NCBI GenBank assembly: GCA_900544645.1
Contig: UQWG01000001.1
Coordinates: forward strand, 1-64,000
Direction of reading: 5' to 3'
Length of the DNA stretch: 64,000 nucleotides
From: an uncultured Collinsella sp.
GTDB lineage: Bacteria > Actinomycetota > Coriobacteriia > Coriobacteriales > Coriobacteriaceae
Shown one piece after another: positions 45,860 through 55,277 of this stretch; the stretch's first letter is position 1, and each line of letters opens with the position of its first letter. The notes under the pieces were generated by a model, which saw only the letters and a program-made list of their open reading frames with translations, made no database searches and was not told where the DNA came from. The position numbers and the translations under genes were made by a program.

Positions 45860-46216
45860 TTATTCAGCCGCCTCGCGCAGGGCCGACATCGTTGCCGCAT
45901 ATTGCTGCTGCAGCGCATGCATTCCCTCGCGAGCGCCGTCAACGGCATCGGCGCCGCGCAGTGCTTCGGTCACCACAACCGCCGGCTCGTACAGATTATC
46001 GAATCCCAGGTTCTGGCTCACGCCCTTGAGCGTGTGCGCTGCCATAAACGCACCTTCGGCGTCTCCCGCCGCCATGGCGGCCTCCAGCTTGTCCATGCTC
46101 TCGTCATCCAAAAATTTGAGGGCAAAGCGGGCAAGCATTTCCTCGCCCATCAGCCGAGCGCACGCGTCATCATAATTGGCGCCAATCTTCTCATACGCCT
46201 CACGCATGGAAATCAT
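45860..46216 (-). CDS. Hpt histidine phosphotransfer protein
   Basis: A 118-residue four-helix Hpt protein with the phosphorylatable His in AAHTLKGVSQNLGFDNLYE. It carries phosphate between receiver domains of multistep phosphorelays. It sits 23 bp downstream of the REC-containing gene on the same strand, which is its likely partner. No histidine kinase is in the window. Start: AAAGGAGTTTTAATCC-ATG. Confidence 0.9.
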   Translation of the reverse strand: MISMREAYEKIGANYDDACARLMGEEMLARFALKFLDDESMDKLEAAMAAGDAEGAFMAAHTLKGVSQNLGFDNLYEPAVVVTEALRGADAVDGAREGMHALQQQYAATMSALREAAE

Positions 46217-46239
46217 GGATTAAAACTCCTTTGGTCAAA

Positions 46240-48120
46240 CTAAATCGTAGGAAACGCGACAACGTCGGCGGGGCGCGCCAACGTCTCAGCGATACGGTCT
46301 TGCACCTCGAGCAGGCAGTCGAGCAACAGCGGGTTAAAGGTGCCGCACTTACCGTCCAGGATCATCTGGATAGCCTCCTTGTGCGGGATAGCGTCCTTGT
46401 ACACACGCACGCTCGTCAACGCATCGTACACGTCAGCCACCGAAACCACCTGTGCGGCAATGGGAATCTCGTTGCCCTTAAGGCCATCGGGATAGCCCCT
46501 GCCGTCCCAGCGCTCGTGGTGCCAACGCGCAATCTGGTACGCATATTCCATAAGCGCATTGCCGACGTGATGGCGACCCAGCTCAAGCAACATGTCGGCG
46601 CCGATCGTGGTATGCGTCTTCATAATCTCGAACTCCTCGGGCGTAAGGCGCCCGGGTTTGTTGAGGATCGCATCGTCAATCGCCATCTTGCCAATATCGT
46701 GCAGCGCCGAAGCCAGGGCAATCGTGGAGCGCTCCTCATTGTCGAGGGAGATCGTGTCGCTACGCTGGACCAGACAGTCAAGCAGTAGCTCGGTCAGTTT
46801 TTCGATATTCGTAACGTGCCTGCCGCTCTCGCCGTTGCGAAGCTCCATGACGCCGGCCATGATGTCAATGAGCATGCGACTGTTCTTGACGCGCTCGTTG
46901 TACTGCTGGGACAGCAGGCTCGTCAGGCGGCGCTGTTTGGCATATAGGCGGATGGTGTTGCTTACACGGCGGCGCACGACACGGGAGTCAAACGGGCGGT
47001 TGATATAGTCCGAGGCGCCCAGCTCGTACGCGCGCAGAACCATATCATCGGAATCTTCGCTCGATATCATGATGAAAGGCAGATTGTCGATACCCGATCG
47101 GCGCGACAGATCGGCCAGCACCTTAAAGCCGCTTATGCCCGGCATGACAATATCCAGCAGCACGAGCGACAACTCATCGCCATAGCGGTCGACCATGTCG
47201 AGCGCCGTACGACCGTTATCGGCCTCGAGGATGCAATACTCGTCCTTGAGCATCTCGTTGAGAATGGCTCGGTTCATCTCGGAGTCATCGACAATAAGCA
47301 CCAAAGGCTTTTCGCTTTGGAGGGCCTCGATGGAATCGGCATCGGTCACGACTGAACCGGCTTTTGCCTTAGCGCGGCTCAGTAACTGTACAGCGCGGCC
47401 AACGCCCTCGTCGACCGTCTCGCCATGAATGCGAACGCCACCAACACATGCCGTCAAGCTCACGTACTCATGGCCCGGAACAATCGTGGAACGAACGGCA
47501 TCGGACACCTGATGCAGGCGACGGGTGAAGTCATCGGAGGGAATATTGGGCATGACGACCACAAACTTGTCGCAGCCATAGCGTACGAGCTCGTCAGTCG
47601 AACGAATCCCGCTGCGTATGGCCGTCGCCACGGCACCGAGCGCAAGGTCGCCGGCATGACGGCCACACGTATCGTTGAAGACCCTAAAATCATCAAGGTC
47701 AATCACCGCAACGCCGGCATTCATGCGGGCGCTACGGAGCTTTTCCTCGTAATATCGGCGATTGCGCACACTCGTCAGCACGTCGGTGTAGACGAGGTCC
47801 TCTTCTGCAGCCTCTTGCTCATCGATCGGACGCACCATCAGCAGGACGTGAGGCTCGCCCTCGACCTTCAGAGGGCGTAGGCGGGCGCGGTACTCAACAC
47901 CATCGTTGAGCAGTTGCTCCGACACCTCATCGGAATCTGCCAAGGCCTCAAGACTCGACTGGCGCAGACAAGGGCACCGATTGCCGGCGAGCAGGCAGTT
48001 AGGCTCGCTCTTAATCTGATCGGCCGACAGCAAACGCACCACGGGGTAGGTCTTCGCGACGCGGGCGACCTCAGCGGCAGCTTCCTCGTCGGTTAGATTG
48101 ACCTCGTGATTATTGAGCAT
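46240..48120 (-). CDS. Degenerate GGDEF - REC - HD-GYP signalling protein
   Basis: A 626-residue cytosolic protein. Residues 1-100: a possible sensor part with clustered Cys42, Cys49 and Cys51. 108-260: GGDEF fold whose signature is GCDKF (182-186). 272-395: receiver domain with VDDSEMNRA and phospho-acceptor Asp323. About 405-600: HD-GYP phosphodiesterase (ALHDIGKMAIDD, HHERWDGRGYPDGLKG). It therefore most likely degrades cyclic-di-GMP under phosphorelay control; the GGDEF part may only bind nucleotide. Operon with Hpt. Confidence 0.9.
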   Translation of the reverse strand: MLNNHEVNLTDEEAAAEVARVAKTYPVVRLLSADQIKSEPNCLLAGNRCPCLRQSSLEALADSDEVSEQLLNDGVEYRARLRPLKVEGEPHVLLMVRPIDEQEAAEEDLVYTDVLTSVRNRRYYEEKLRSARMNAGVAVIDLDDFRVFNDTCGRHAGDLALGAVATAIRSGIRSTDELVRYGCDKFVVVMPNIPSDDFTRRLHQVSDAVRSTIVPGHEYVSLTACVGGVRIHGETVDEGVGRAVQLLSRAKAKAGSVVTDADSIEALQSEKPLVLIVDDSEMNRAILNEMLKDEYCILEADNGRTALDMVDRYGDELSLVLLDIVMPGISGFKVLADLSRRSGIDNLPFIMISSEDSDDMVLRAYELGASDYINRPFDSRVVRRRVSNTIRLYAKQRRLTSLLSQQYNERVKNSRMLIDIMAGVMELRNGESGRHVTNIEKLTELLLDCLVQRSDTISLDNEERSTIALASALHDIGKMAIDDAILNKPGRLTPEEFEIMKTHTTIGADMLLELGRHHVGNALMEYAYQIARWHHERWDGRGYPDGLKGNEIPIAAQVVSVADVYDALTSVRVYKDAIPHKEAIQMILDGKCGTFNPLLLDCLLEVQDRIAETLARPADVVAFPTI

Positions 48121-48331
48121 ATGGGGCCCTTTCGATAGTTTCGCATGGTAGCGGTGGGTTCCAAATGCTACAAGGGTAGCACCTTGCCGATGCAGGTAAG
48201 CACGTGAATGCTGTTACATTTTTATGACCTGGCAAACGGCGGTGATGGAGCCGCGGGCGCGTGGTTATTGGCGCATTCGTTAACAATGACGAAACGCTAA
48301 CAGCCCCTCTCCCCGCAGGTCATCGAGCGTG

Positions 48332-49129
48332 CTAACGCTCCAAGACATCGCGAACGGCGTTTGCCGCCGTAACGGGGCGATCGCGCAGACCGTTATGCGC
48401 GCCCGGGATCGTCACGAGGGGGCAATCGAGATATTCGGCAGCCGCTCGCGTACCAGCCTCGCGGGGCGTACCGACCGAGAGCTCGCCCAAAAACACGGCC
48501 GACACCGCCTTTGACGCGCGGGCGCGCTCCCAGTCGGGAGCATATGTCATATTTGTTCCATATTCGCTCGCCATAAAGCAACGACCATTGCGCAGGGCAT
48601 GTTTGGCTTCCGCTTCGGTCGTCCCGGGAGCCTCGGGGTCCAAGTCGCCGAGGGCTCCCAAGAAAAGCCGGAGCGCCCTTGAAACCTTTCCAGCCGCAAT
48701 CATATCGAGCAAAACCGGAGCTGCGCCCATACCGACGCCTTCGGCCGACACAGCCGGCTCATGCAGAATCGCACGGGCGACGAGATGGGGTTCGGTGCAA
48801 AGAAGCTCCAGCGCCACCAACGTACCGGCGCTGTGCGCAAGCACATTTGCCGGAGCGCCAACGTGTTCGATCACGGCTTGCAGGTCGGCGGCCTGGGCGG
48901 CAAGATCATAGCTGCCGTCTGCCGCATCGCTGCTGCCACCGCAGCCGCGGCGGTCGTAGGCAATTACGCGGTAGTTGCGGCTGAGCTCACAAGCGATACC
49001 GTCGAAAAATGTGCCGTCGACACAAGCGCCGTGCACGCACACCAAGGCAGGAGCATCAGGCGACACATCCGGGCCGGCATATTCGCGACAGGCAATCGTG
49101 GTGCCCGCATTCTCGACCGTAAAATCCAT
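48332..49129 (-). CDS. Alpha/beta-fold hydrolase
   Basis: A 265-residue hydrolase. Oxyanion region VCVHGACVDGTFF, nucleophile Ser in NVLAHSAGTLVALELL, late catalytic His in IPGAHNGLRD. The acid is not assigned. Esterase, lipase or C-C hydrolase are all possible. Ribosome site GGGGG; monocistronic, divergent from the radical SAM gene. Confidence 0.82.
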   Translation of the reverse strand: MDFTVENAGTTIACREYAGPDVSPDAPALVCVHGACVDGTFFDGIACELSRNYRVIAYDRRGCGGSSDAADGSYDLAAQAADLQAVIEHVGAPANVLAHSAGTLVALELLCTEPHLVARAILHEPAVSAEGVGMGAAPVLLDMIAAGKVSRALRLFLGALGDLDPEAPGTTEAEAKHALRNGRCFMASEYGTNMTYAPDWERARASKAVSAVFLGELSVGTPREAGTRAAAEYLDCPLVTIPGAHNGLRDRPVTAANAVRDVLER

Positions 49130-49354
49130 GTTGTGCCCCCATCATCAATGCTCATCCAGTTGCACGTCAGTGCGGTTGGATGGACCCGTATTGCCTTACG
49201 CCTTGTTAACAGATTAACTGTACCCGACCCGAGGCTTTTCATGGCACGGCATCATGAGCGACGTGAAAAAACGAAACTTGTAAAGCAAGAGCCCGTACCT
49301 TGCTTTGGAGCCGATGCTATGCTTAGGCACAATTGTCTTGAGGAGCACATGCCT

Positions 49355-50131
49355 ATGTCTACGTTTTTGAATGCCAGCCCCATCTTTGGGCCCGTTCGCA
49401 GCCGTCGCCTTGGTCTCTCGCTCGGCGTCAACATGATGCCGGCCAGCGGCAAAATCTGCACGTTCGACTGCATTTACTGCGAAAACGGCCTCAACGCCGA
49501 GCGCCCCTGCCATGAGCCGTACAACACGGCCGCCGTGGTACTCGACGCGCTCGAGGCAAAGCTGCGCGAGATGGCAGCCGAGGGCGAGCTCCCCGATGTG
49601 ATCACCTTCGCAGGCAACGGCGAGCCCACCGCCGCACCGGAGTTTCCGCAGGCCATCGCCGGCGCCGTCGCACTGCGCGACGAGCTTGCCCCAAACTCCA
49701 AGATCGCCGTGCTCTCCAACGGCACGCGCGCCGACCGTCCCCAGGTGCACGACGCGCTCATGATGGTCGACGACAACATTCTTAAGCTCGATACCGTCGA
49801 CCCGGCGTTTATCCAGCTGCTCGACCAGCCCGTTGGCCCCTACGACGTCGAGCACCAGATCGAGACGTTCGCAAGCTTTGACGGTCACGTTATTATCCAG
49901 ACGATCTATTTGACCGGTGAGTATCAGGGCAAGCCCATCGACAACACCGGCGAGGAGTACGTTGCCCCCTGGCTCGCGGCGCTTGAGCGTATTCGCCCAC
50001 AAGAAGCGACCATCTACACGGTGGCGCGCGAGACGCCAGTCGCCAGCCTTGCCAAAGCAGCGCCCGAGGTGCTCGACAAGATCGCCGCACGCGTGCGCGC
50101 CCTCGGCATTCCCTGCCAGGTGAGCTACTAG
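49355..50131 (+). CDS. Radical SAM protein (COG0731-like)
   Basis: A 258-residue radical SAM enzyme with the cluster motif CTFDCIYC (Cx3Cx2C) preceded by FGPVRSRRLGLSLGVNMMP, and TFAGNGEPTAAPEFP as the GGE-like SAM-binding stretch. The arrangement is that of the COG0731 group (annotated as wyosine-type synthetases in archaea; bacterial members are of unknown function). Start 49355 has AGGAG nine bases upstream; 49349 is possible. The long upstream frame belongs to other sequence. Confidence 0.85.
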   Translation: MSTFLNASPIFGPVRSRRLGLSLGVNMMPASGKICTFDCIYCENGLNAERPCHEPYNTAAVVLDALEAKLREMAAEGELPDVITFAGNGEPTAAPEFPQAIAGAVALRDELAPNSKIAVLSNGTRADRPQVHDALMMVDDNILKLDTVDPAFIQLLDQPVGPYDVEHQIETFASFDGHVIIQTIYLTGEYQGKPIDNTGEEYVAPWLAALERIRPQEATIYTVARETPVASLAKAAPEVLDKIAARVRALGIPCQVSY

Positions 50132-50172
50132 CAAAACCACGCAGCAGCCAGTGCCCGCCATCCCGCTCCATC

Positions 50173-50239
50173 AGTTGCGGTGATATGGTTCCTATTTATG
50201 CTGTTAAACCGCTTAAATCGGAACTATATCACCGCAACT
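50173..50239. repeat. 67-bp palindromic repeat, copy 2
   Basis: Same 67-bp length, AGTTGCGGTG start and CACCGCAACT end as the element at 3397. Inner GGTTCC/GGAAC arms. It lies between the radical SAM and methionine aminopeptidase genes. Confidence 0.7.
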
Positions 50240-50291
50240 TATATGGACGCGTGAGTGGGCTATACTAGCTGCGAATGAAAGGAAGTTAGCC

Positions 50292-51179
50292 ATGTTTGAC
50301 AATGGACCCGTGCCCGGCCGCAACGACGCCTGCTGGTGCGGCAGCGGCAAAAAATATAAGAAATGCCATAGCGCCTTTGATGAGCGCCTCGAGCGCTTGT
50401 GGGAAGAGGGCTGGGAGGTTCTGCCCCGCACGCTCTACAAGACTCCCGCCGATATCGAGGGCATCAAGCGCTCGGCAGCCATCAACGTGGGCGTGCTCGA
50501 TTATGTGGGCGAGCATATCGCCGCAGGCATGACCACCAACCAGATCGACCAGATGATCTACGACTACACCGTCGAGCACGGCGGCACGCCGGCCGACCTC
50601 AACTACGAGGGCTATCCCAAGAGCGTATGCACCTCGATCAATGATGTGGTCTGCCACGGCATCCCCTGCGATGCTGATGTGCTGCACGAGGGCGACATCA
50701 TCAACGTGGACTGCTCCACGATCCTGGACGGCTACTTTAGCGACTCGAGCCGCATGTTCTGCATCGGCGAGGTCTCGGCCGAGCGCCGGCGCCTGGTCGA
50801 GGTCACCCGTGCCAGCGTGGAGGCGGGTCTGGCCGCCGTCAAGCCGTGGCTGCCGTTGTCCGTGATGGCCGAGGCCGTGCAAAAGACAGTCGAGGACGCC
50901 GGCTTTAGCGTGGTGCGCGAGTACGGCGGACACGGCATCGGTAAGGAGTTCCACGAGGACCCGTTTGTGGGCTTTACCACCGAGGCGCCCGATGTGGACA
51001 CCATCATGGCCCCGGGCATGGTCTTTACCATCGAGCCCATGGTCAATGCCGGAGCGCCCGACATTAAGATCAGCAAGGGCGACGGCTGGTGCGTGCGCAC
51101 CAAGGACGGTAGCGATTCGGCCCAGTGCGAGGTACAGCTCGTGGTGACCGAGGATGGTTACGAGCTGCTGAGCTGGTAG
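50292..51179 (+). CDS. map: Methionine aminopeptidase with SEC-C zinc motif
   Basis: A 295-residue type I methionine aminopeptidase that removes initiator Met. The N-terminal SEC-C zinc motif is CWCGSGKKYKKCH (residues 14-26). Metal ligands fit the family: Asp in IINVDCS and FSDSS (11 apart), His in GGHGIGKEFHEDP, Glu in FTIEPMV and AQCEVQLVV. SEC-C-bearing MetAPs are thought to bind ribosomes. Ribosome site AAAGGAAGTTAGCC-ATG. Confidence 0.96.
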   Translation: MFDNGPVPGRNDACWCGSGKKYKKCHSAFDERLERLWEEGWEVLPRTLYKTPADIEGIKRSAAINVGVLDYVGEHIAAGMTTNQIDQMIYDYTVEHGGTPADLNYEGYPKSVCTSINDVVCHGIPCDADVLHEGDIINVDCSTILDGYFSDSSRMFCIGEVSAERRRLVEVTRASVEAGLAAVKPWLPLSVMAEAVQKTVEDAGFSVVREYGGHGIGKEFHEDPFVGFTTEAPDVDTIMAPGMVFTIEPMVNAGAPDIKISKGDGWCVRTKDGSDSAQCEVQLVVTEDGYELLSW

Positions 51180-51188
51180 CCGTGGATG

Positions 51189-51237
51189 CGCCGGGCTACG
51201 CGATGGATATGCTAACCATCGCGTAGCCCGGCGTTTT
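51189..51237 (+). terminator. Terminator of the map gene
   Basis: CGCCGGGCTACGCGATGG pairs with CCATCGCGTAGCCCGGCG, followed by TTTTATTT. Confidence 0.92.
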
Positions 51238-51252
51238 ATTTGAACGTTTTGC

Positions 51253-51296
51253 CTGATAAAACATGCCAAAATAAATCTGTCCCCTTTTGGCAGGTT
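51253..51296. repeat. CTGTCCC-core dispersed repeat, copy c
   Basis: CTGATAAAACATGCCAAAA then TAAATCTGTCCCC and TTTTGGCAGG. TGCCAAAA and TTTTGGCA are perfect arms around the core. Confidence 0.75.
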
Positions 51297-51314
51297 GGGC
51301 GGAGAGGACTGCTT

Positions 51315-52250
51315 GTGAACATTCTGGTTTTGTTGCCCGTCAACGATCGTCACCGCGCGATCCTCGAGTCGAGCGCTCCGGGCGAGGACTTTATCTACAC
51401 GAGCGACGATGCCGTCACGCGTGAGCAGGTCGCCAACGCCGACGTAATCCTGGGCAACATCGACCCCGCCTTGCTTACCGCGTGCAAGCACCTCCAGCTG
51501 TTGCAATTGCAGACCGCCGGCTATGACGACTACCTTGCCGCCGGCACCGTACCAGCCGACGCCAAACTGTCTTGCTCGGTGGGCGCCTACGGTCAGGCCG
51601 TAAGCGAGCACATGTTTGCCATGGTTCTTTCTATGATGAAGCGCCTGCCCGGCTATCACGACTTGCAGCGCAAGCATCGCTGGGAGGATTTGGGGCCGGT
51701 TACCTCGCTTAAAAATGCCAACGTGCTGGTGCTGGGCGCAGGCGATATCGGCGGCCACTTTGCCACGCTCTGCCGCAGCATGGGCGCACACGTCCGCGGC
51801 ATCAAGCGCCATCCGCTCGTCTACCCCATTGTATTTGAGGACATGGACGGCATGGATGCCCTGTCTGAGCGCCTGGCCGAGGCCGATGTCGTCGCATCCT
51901 TTATGCCCAGCACACCCGAGACCCGCGGCCTGGCGAACGCCGAGTTCTTCGCCGCGATGAAGCCGGGCGCCTTCTTTGCCAACGGCGGCCGCGGCGATCT
52001 TGTGGTTGCCGACGATCTGGTTGCCGCTCTTGAGTCCGGACACCTTGCCGGCGCCGCGGTCGACGTCACCGACCCCGAGCCGCTGCCTGATACAAGCCCC
52101 CTGTGGGATGCGCCCAACATGCTCATCACACCGCATATCTCGGGCTGGTTCCACTTGGAGGCTACGCTCAACAATGTGGTCGACATTGCCGCGGAGAATC
52201 TGCGTCACCTGCAGGCAGGCGAGACCCTGCGCTGCTGGATCGAACATTAG
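51315..52250 (+). CDS. D-isomer-specific 2-hydroxyacid dehydrogenase family (GTG start)
   Basis: A 311-residue NAD(P)-dependent enzyme. Rossmann motif NVLVLGAGDIGGHFATLC, ASFMPSTPETRGLANAEFFAAMKPGAFFANGGRGDLV (Arg in GGRGD), DVTDPEPLPDTSPLW (catalytic Glu) and ITPHISGW (catalytic His). Reduces 2-keto acids; exact substrate unknown. GTG at 51315 has GGAGAGGACTGCTT upstream; the frame before it is only repeat sequence (copy c). Confidence 0.88.
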   Translation: MNILVLLPVNDRHRAILESSAPGEDFIYTSDDAVTREQVANADVILGNIDPALLTACKHLQLLQLQTAGYDDYLAAGTVPADAKLSCSVGAYGQAVSEHMFAMVLSMMKRLPGYHDLQRKHRWEDLGPVTSLKNANVLVLGAGDIGGHFATLCRSMGAHVRGIKRHPLVYPIVFEDMDGMDALSERLAEADVVASFMPSTPETRGLANAEFFAAMKPGAFFANGGRGDLVVADDLVAALESGHLAGAAVDVTDPEPLPDTSPLWDAPNMLITPHISGWFHLEATLNNVVDIAAENLRHLQAGETLRCWIEH

Positions 52251-52298
52251 GGTTCCGCCGTTCTAACGAACGGCGGACCGGTCGACGCTGCGCGCCGC

Positions 52299-52384
52299 CC
52301 AGAGCGACAATTTGTCATTCAAAAGGCGAGGCATGACCAGAAGGTCTATGTCTTGCCTTTTTCATGCCAACTTGTTCGCTCTGG
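52299..52384. repeat. Nested inverted repeat after the hydroxyacid dehydrogenase
   Basis: CCAGAGCGACAA (52299-52310) against TTGTTCGCTCTGG (52372-52384, one bulged base) encloses the terminator hairpin at 52321-52362. Another hairpin TCCGCCGTT/AACGGCGGA lies at 52255-52277. The rest of 52251-52504 holds no gene. Confidence 0.6.
52321..52362 (+). terminator. Terminator of the hydroxyacid dehydrogenase gene
   Basis: AAAAGGCGAGGCATGACC pairs with GGTCTATGTCTTGCCTTTTT with a few mismatches and ends in T5. Confidence 0.75.
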
Positions 52385-52460
52385 ACGTCGCTCGCCGACG
52401 TTTGCTCAGCCCGCGGTGTCTTAACAATTCTGTCCAGCTGCTGGCATTGCGGCATTTGCC

Positions 52461-52508
52461 CAGATAAAACCTGCCAAAGAAAACCTGTCCCCTTTTGTTA
52501 GGTTTTAG
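52461..52508. repeat. CTGTCCC-core dispersed repeat, copy d
   Basis: CAGATAAAACCTGCCAAAG then AAAACCTGTCCCC and TTTTGTTAGG; it overlaps the stop of the M18 gene. Confidence 0.65.
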
Positions 52509-53890
52509 AGCTCCACGCTTTCGGCGCCGTTGATGGTTAGGTTGCGCTCGTAGAAGGCCGTGAGGGCGCGGATGGCGTACATCACGTCGCGTACGCCGCC
52601 GGTCTCGTAGCTCGAGTGCATGGCCAGCTGCGGCAGGCCCACGTCCACGGCATGCATGCTCGCCTGCATGTTCGACAGGTTGCCGAGCGTGGAGCCACCC
52701 GCCATATCACTCTTGTTGGCGAAGTCCTGCGTGGGTACGTCGGCGTCATCGCAAATAGCCTGGAACACCGCGCGGCTAAAGGCATCGGTGCAGTAGTGCT
52801 GGTTGGCGGCTTCCTTGATGACGATGCCGCCGTTGAGCACGACCTGGTTGCGGGCATCGCACTTCTCGGCGTGGTTGGGGTGCACGGCATGCGCATTATC
52901 GCAGCTCACGAGCATCGAGGCGGCAAGTGCGCGATGGTACGACTCATCATCGAAGCCCAGCGACCCGTTGATGCGCCGCAACGCGTCGGCCAAGAAGGTC
53001 GACATGGCGCCCTGCTTGGTCTCGGAGCCAACCTCCTCGTTATCAAAGCAGCAAAAGACCGAGACGTCGTGCGCGTTCTCGGCGCCCAAAAATGCCTGCA
53101 GCGAGGTATAGGCACAGGCCAGGTCGTCAAGCTTAGGCGTCGAGATAAACTCATCGGCCCAACCCCAAATGCGCGCATCCTGACGATTGACCAGGAACAG
53201 ATCGCGGCCCAAAATTTGCTCGGGCTCAACGTCCAGTTCGTCGGCGATCAGAGCATCAAAGTCGCCCTGCTTAAGGTCACCGGCGCTGATGAGCGGGCAC
53301 AGGTCAACGGCTCGGTTGGGAGCAAAGCTCTCGTTAACGCCACGGTTCATATGGATGGCAAGGCTCGGAATAATGGCAACCTCGCGCTCGGTGGCAAGCA
53401 GGCGGCTCTCAATACGGTCGCCCTCGCGCACCAGCACGCGGCCCGCGAGCGCCAGTGGACGATCGAACCAGGTGTAGTCGATCATGCCGCCGTAGGCCTC
53501 GGTGTTCAGACGCAGCGTCTCGCCTGCGCCGTCGAGCTCGGGGACGGCCTTAACCTTAAACGTAGGCGAGTCGCTGTGCGACGCCGTCAGCTGAAAATGG
53601 TAGTCGCCGGCAACGCCGTCCTCGCCCCACGTCGCGGCCAGGTCCTCGCCCACCTTAAAGGCAACAACGCTCGAGGTGTTGCGCTGCGTGTAATAACGCC
53701 CGCCCGGCTCGATGTCCCACGCCGCATTCTCGGGCAGGTAGGTAAAGCCCGCCTCGTCGAGCTCGGCCATAATGGTCGCCGCCGTATGGAACATGCTGGG
53801 GCATGCCTCGATAAAGTCGATAAGGTCGTTGGCGGCCTCGATATCATCGGCCGTCACATGCGCGCGCTCGGGCGTTTCCTGATCCGTCAT
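52505..53890 (-). CDS. M18 family aminopeptidase
   Basis: A 461-residue dodecamer-type metallo-aminopeptidase. Zinc ligands of the clan: FQLTASHSDSPTFKVK (His), STPKLDDLACAYTSLQ (Asp), VFCCFDNEEVGSETKQG (Glu-Glu), SCDNAHAVHPNH (Asp/His region) and MHSSYETGGVRD (last His). Removes N-terminal residues, usually acidic or neutral, from peptides. Start 53890 with AAGGGGAGAGC; the frame to 54001 is not supported. It complements the OPT and M20 genes in peptide use. Confidence 0.93.
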   Translation of the reverse strand: MTDQETPERAHVTADDIEAANDLIDFIEACPSMFHTAATIMAELDEAGFTYLPENAAWDIEPGGRYYTQRNTSSVVAFKVGEDLAATWGEDGVAGDYHFQLTASHSDSPTFKVKAVPELDGAGETLRLNTEAYGGMIDYTWFDRPLALAGRVLVREGDRIESRLLATEREVAIIPSLAIHMNRGVNESFAPNRAVDLCPLISAGDLKQGDFDALIADELDVEPEQILGRDLFLVNRQDARIWGWADEFISTPKLDDLACAYTSLQAFLGAENAHDVSVFCCFDNEEVGSETKQGAMSTFLADALRRINGSLGFDDESYHRALAASMLVSCDNAHAVHPNHAEKCDARNQVVLNGGIVIKEAANQHYCTDAFSRAVFQAICDDADVPTQDFANKSDMAGGSTLGNLSNMQASMHAVDVGLPQLAMHSSYETGGVRDVMYAIRALTAFYERNLTINGAESVEL

Positions 53891-54051
53891 GCTCTCCCCT
53901 TTCGCTGGGTTGATGGTCCCCTCCAGCATACCCCGCCACGCCAGCGCTGCACTCTTCATTCCGTGTTTAATCCCGCACCGCTCACCAAGTTGAGCCATCA
54001 TGCCCGTGCACCTTTTGCGACAATTACGCTAACAGGACGAGAGGAGCCGTC

Positions 54052-55137
54052 ATGAAGCCACGTAACATTGCCATCGCCTGCGGTGTCGCGGGAGTCGCCG
54101 TCGGCCTTGCCGCTGCCACCGGTATCGTTTATCACAAGCAAATCAAGTCCGCCGCGTCGCTCAAACGCTTGACCGGCTACGCGGATGGCTATGACCTGTA
54201 CGCAATCGACATCGCCTACGACTACGATCTTGATCGCATCATCGCCGCTGGCGTGCGCGACGACCAGGCCTACATCGATGCCGTGGTGGCGCAGGTGCTG
54301 CCCGGTGTGCCGGTACATGTCCAGGCGCCCCAGTTTGCCTGCAGCGCTTTTGTCGCCGTAGATGCCGAAGGCCGCGTGCGCACCGGTCGCAATTACGACT
54401 TTAAAGACGACACCTCGGCGCTGCTGGTGCGCAATCACCCACGCGGCGGCTATGCCTCCATCGGCTTTGCCGCCCTCAATAACCTGGGCGCCAACACTCC
54501 GCTTGACTCCGTCACCGGACGCGCCGCGGCGTTGATGGGCCCGTTTGCCCAGCTCGACGGTGTTAACGAATGCGGCGTGTCCATTGCCGTACTCACCCTG
54601 GATTCCCAGCCCTGTGACCAGGACACGCAACGCCCCGTCATCAATACCTCGCTCGCCATCCGCCTGGTGCTCGACCGTGCCGCCACCACGCAAGAGGCAG
54701 TCGACCTGCTTTCCGCCTACGACATGCACGCCATGGCCGGACGCGATTACCACTTCTTTATCAACGACGCCGCCGGTGACGCGCGCGTAGTAGAGTGGGA
54801 TCCGCGCGATCCGGACCGTGCTTTCAAAGCGACTCCTGTACGCCAGGTTACGAACTTCTACGCCTGCTATGGCGACGAAGTGCTGCCCAACCAAAAGAAT
54901 GGCGAGCTGGGCCATGGTAAAGAGCGCACCATCGCAATCGCCGATGTCCTCGACGCCCATGTCGGTGCCCAAGACGAAACGATTGCCTGGGAAGCCCTGC
55001 GAGCCGCAGCGCAAGAGCCCAATCCGGAAGACATCACCAGCAATACGCAATGGTCGGTCGTCTTTGACAATACCGAGCCCGCTGCCGCCATCACGCTGCG
55101 CCGCCACTGGGGCAACGTCGATGCCTTCGCACTGTAA
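54052..55137 (+). CDS. Membrane-anchored Ntn-type linear amide hydrolase (CBAH/penicillin acylase-like)
   Basis: A 361-residue protein. Hydrophobic N-terminal anchor (about 7-26), then an Ntn-hydrolase-like core with the candidate nucleophile Cys97 in QFACSAFVAV, GRNYDF (Arg113, Asp116), NECGVSIAVLTL and VVEWDP. This pattern is that of cholylglycine hydrolase/NAAA-related linear amide C-N hydrolases. A classical bile salt hydrolase starts directly at Cys2, so this one needs autoproteolysis or processing before Cys97. Substrate (bile amides, N-acyl amines, beta-lactam-like amides) unknown. Ribosome site GAGGAGCCGTC-ATG. Confidence 0.75.
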   Translation: MKPRNIAIACGVAGVAVGLAAATGIVYHKQIKSAASLKRLTGYADGYDLYAIDIAYDYDLDRIIAAGVRDDQAYIDAVVAQVLPGVPVHVQAPQFACSAFVAVDAEGRVRTGRNYDFKDDTSALLVRNHPRGGYASIGFAALNNLGANTPLDSVTGRAAALMGPFAQLDGVNECGVSIAVLTLDSQPCDQDTQRPVINTSLAIRLVLDRAATTQEAVDLLSAYDMHAMAGRDYHFFINDAAGDARVVEWDPRDPDRAFKATPVRQVTNFYACYGDEVLPNQKNGELGHGKERTIAIADVLDAHVGAQDETIAWEALRAAAQEPNPEDITSNTQWSVVFDNTEPAAAITLRRHWGNVDAFAL

Positions 55138-55277
55138 GGAACTGGCACCGTCGTCCTTACGCCCGCCTGACGTTGTTTACATTTCCATACGCTTGAGCTA
55201 ACACGTTTTACCCCCGCATCAACAGTGTGCGGGGGTAAACTTATGCGCATGTTATAACTTGCCCGGAAGGATTCACC

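Noticed and set aside
48121..48331. Possible riboswitch in the 211-bp gap before the signalling gene
   Set aside because: No conserved riboswitch core recognised; only a short GAGCGT/ACGCTC hairpin over the neighbouring stop.
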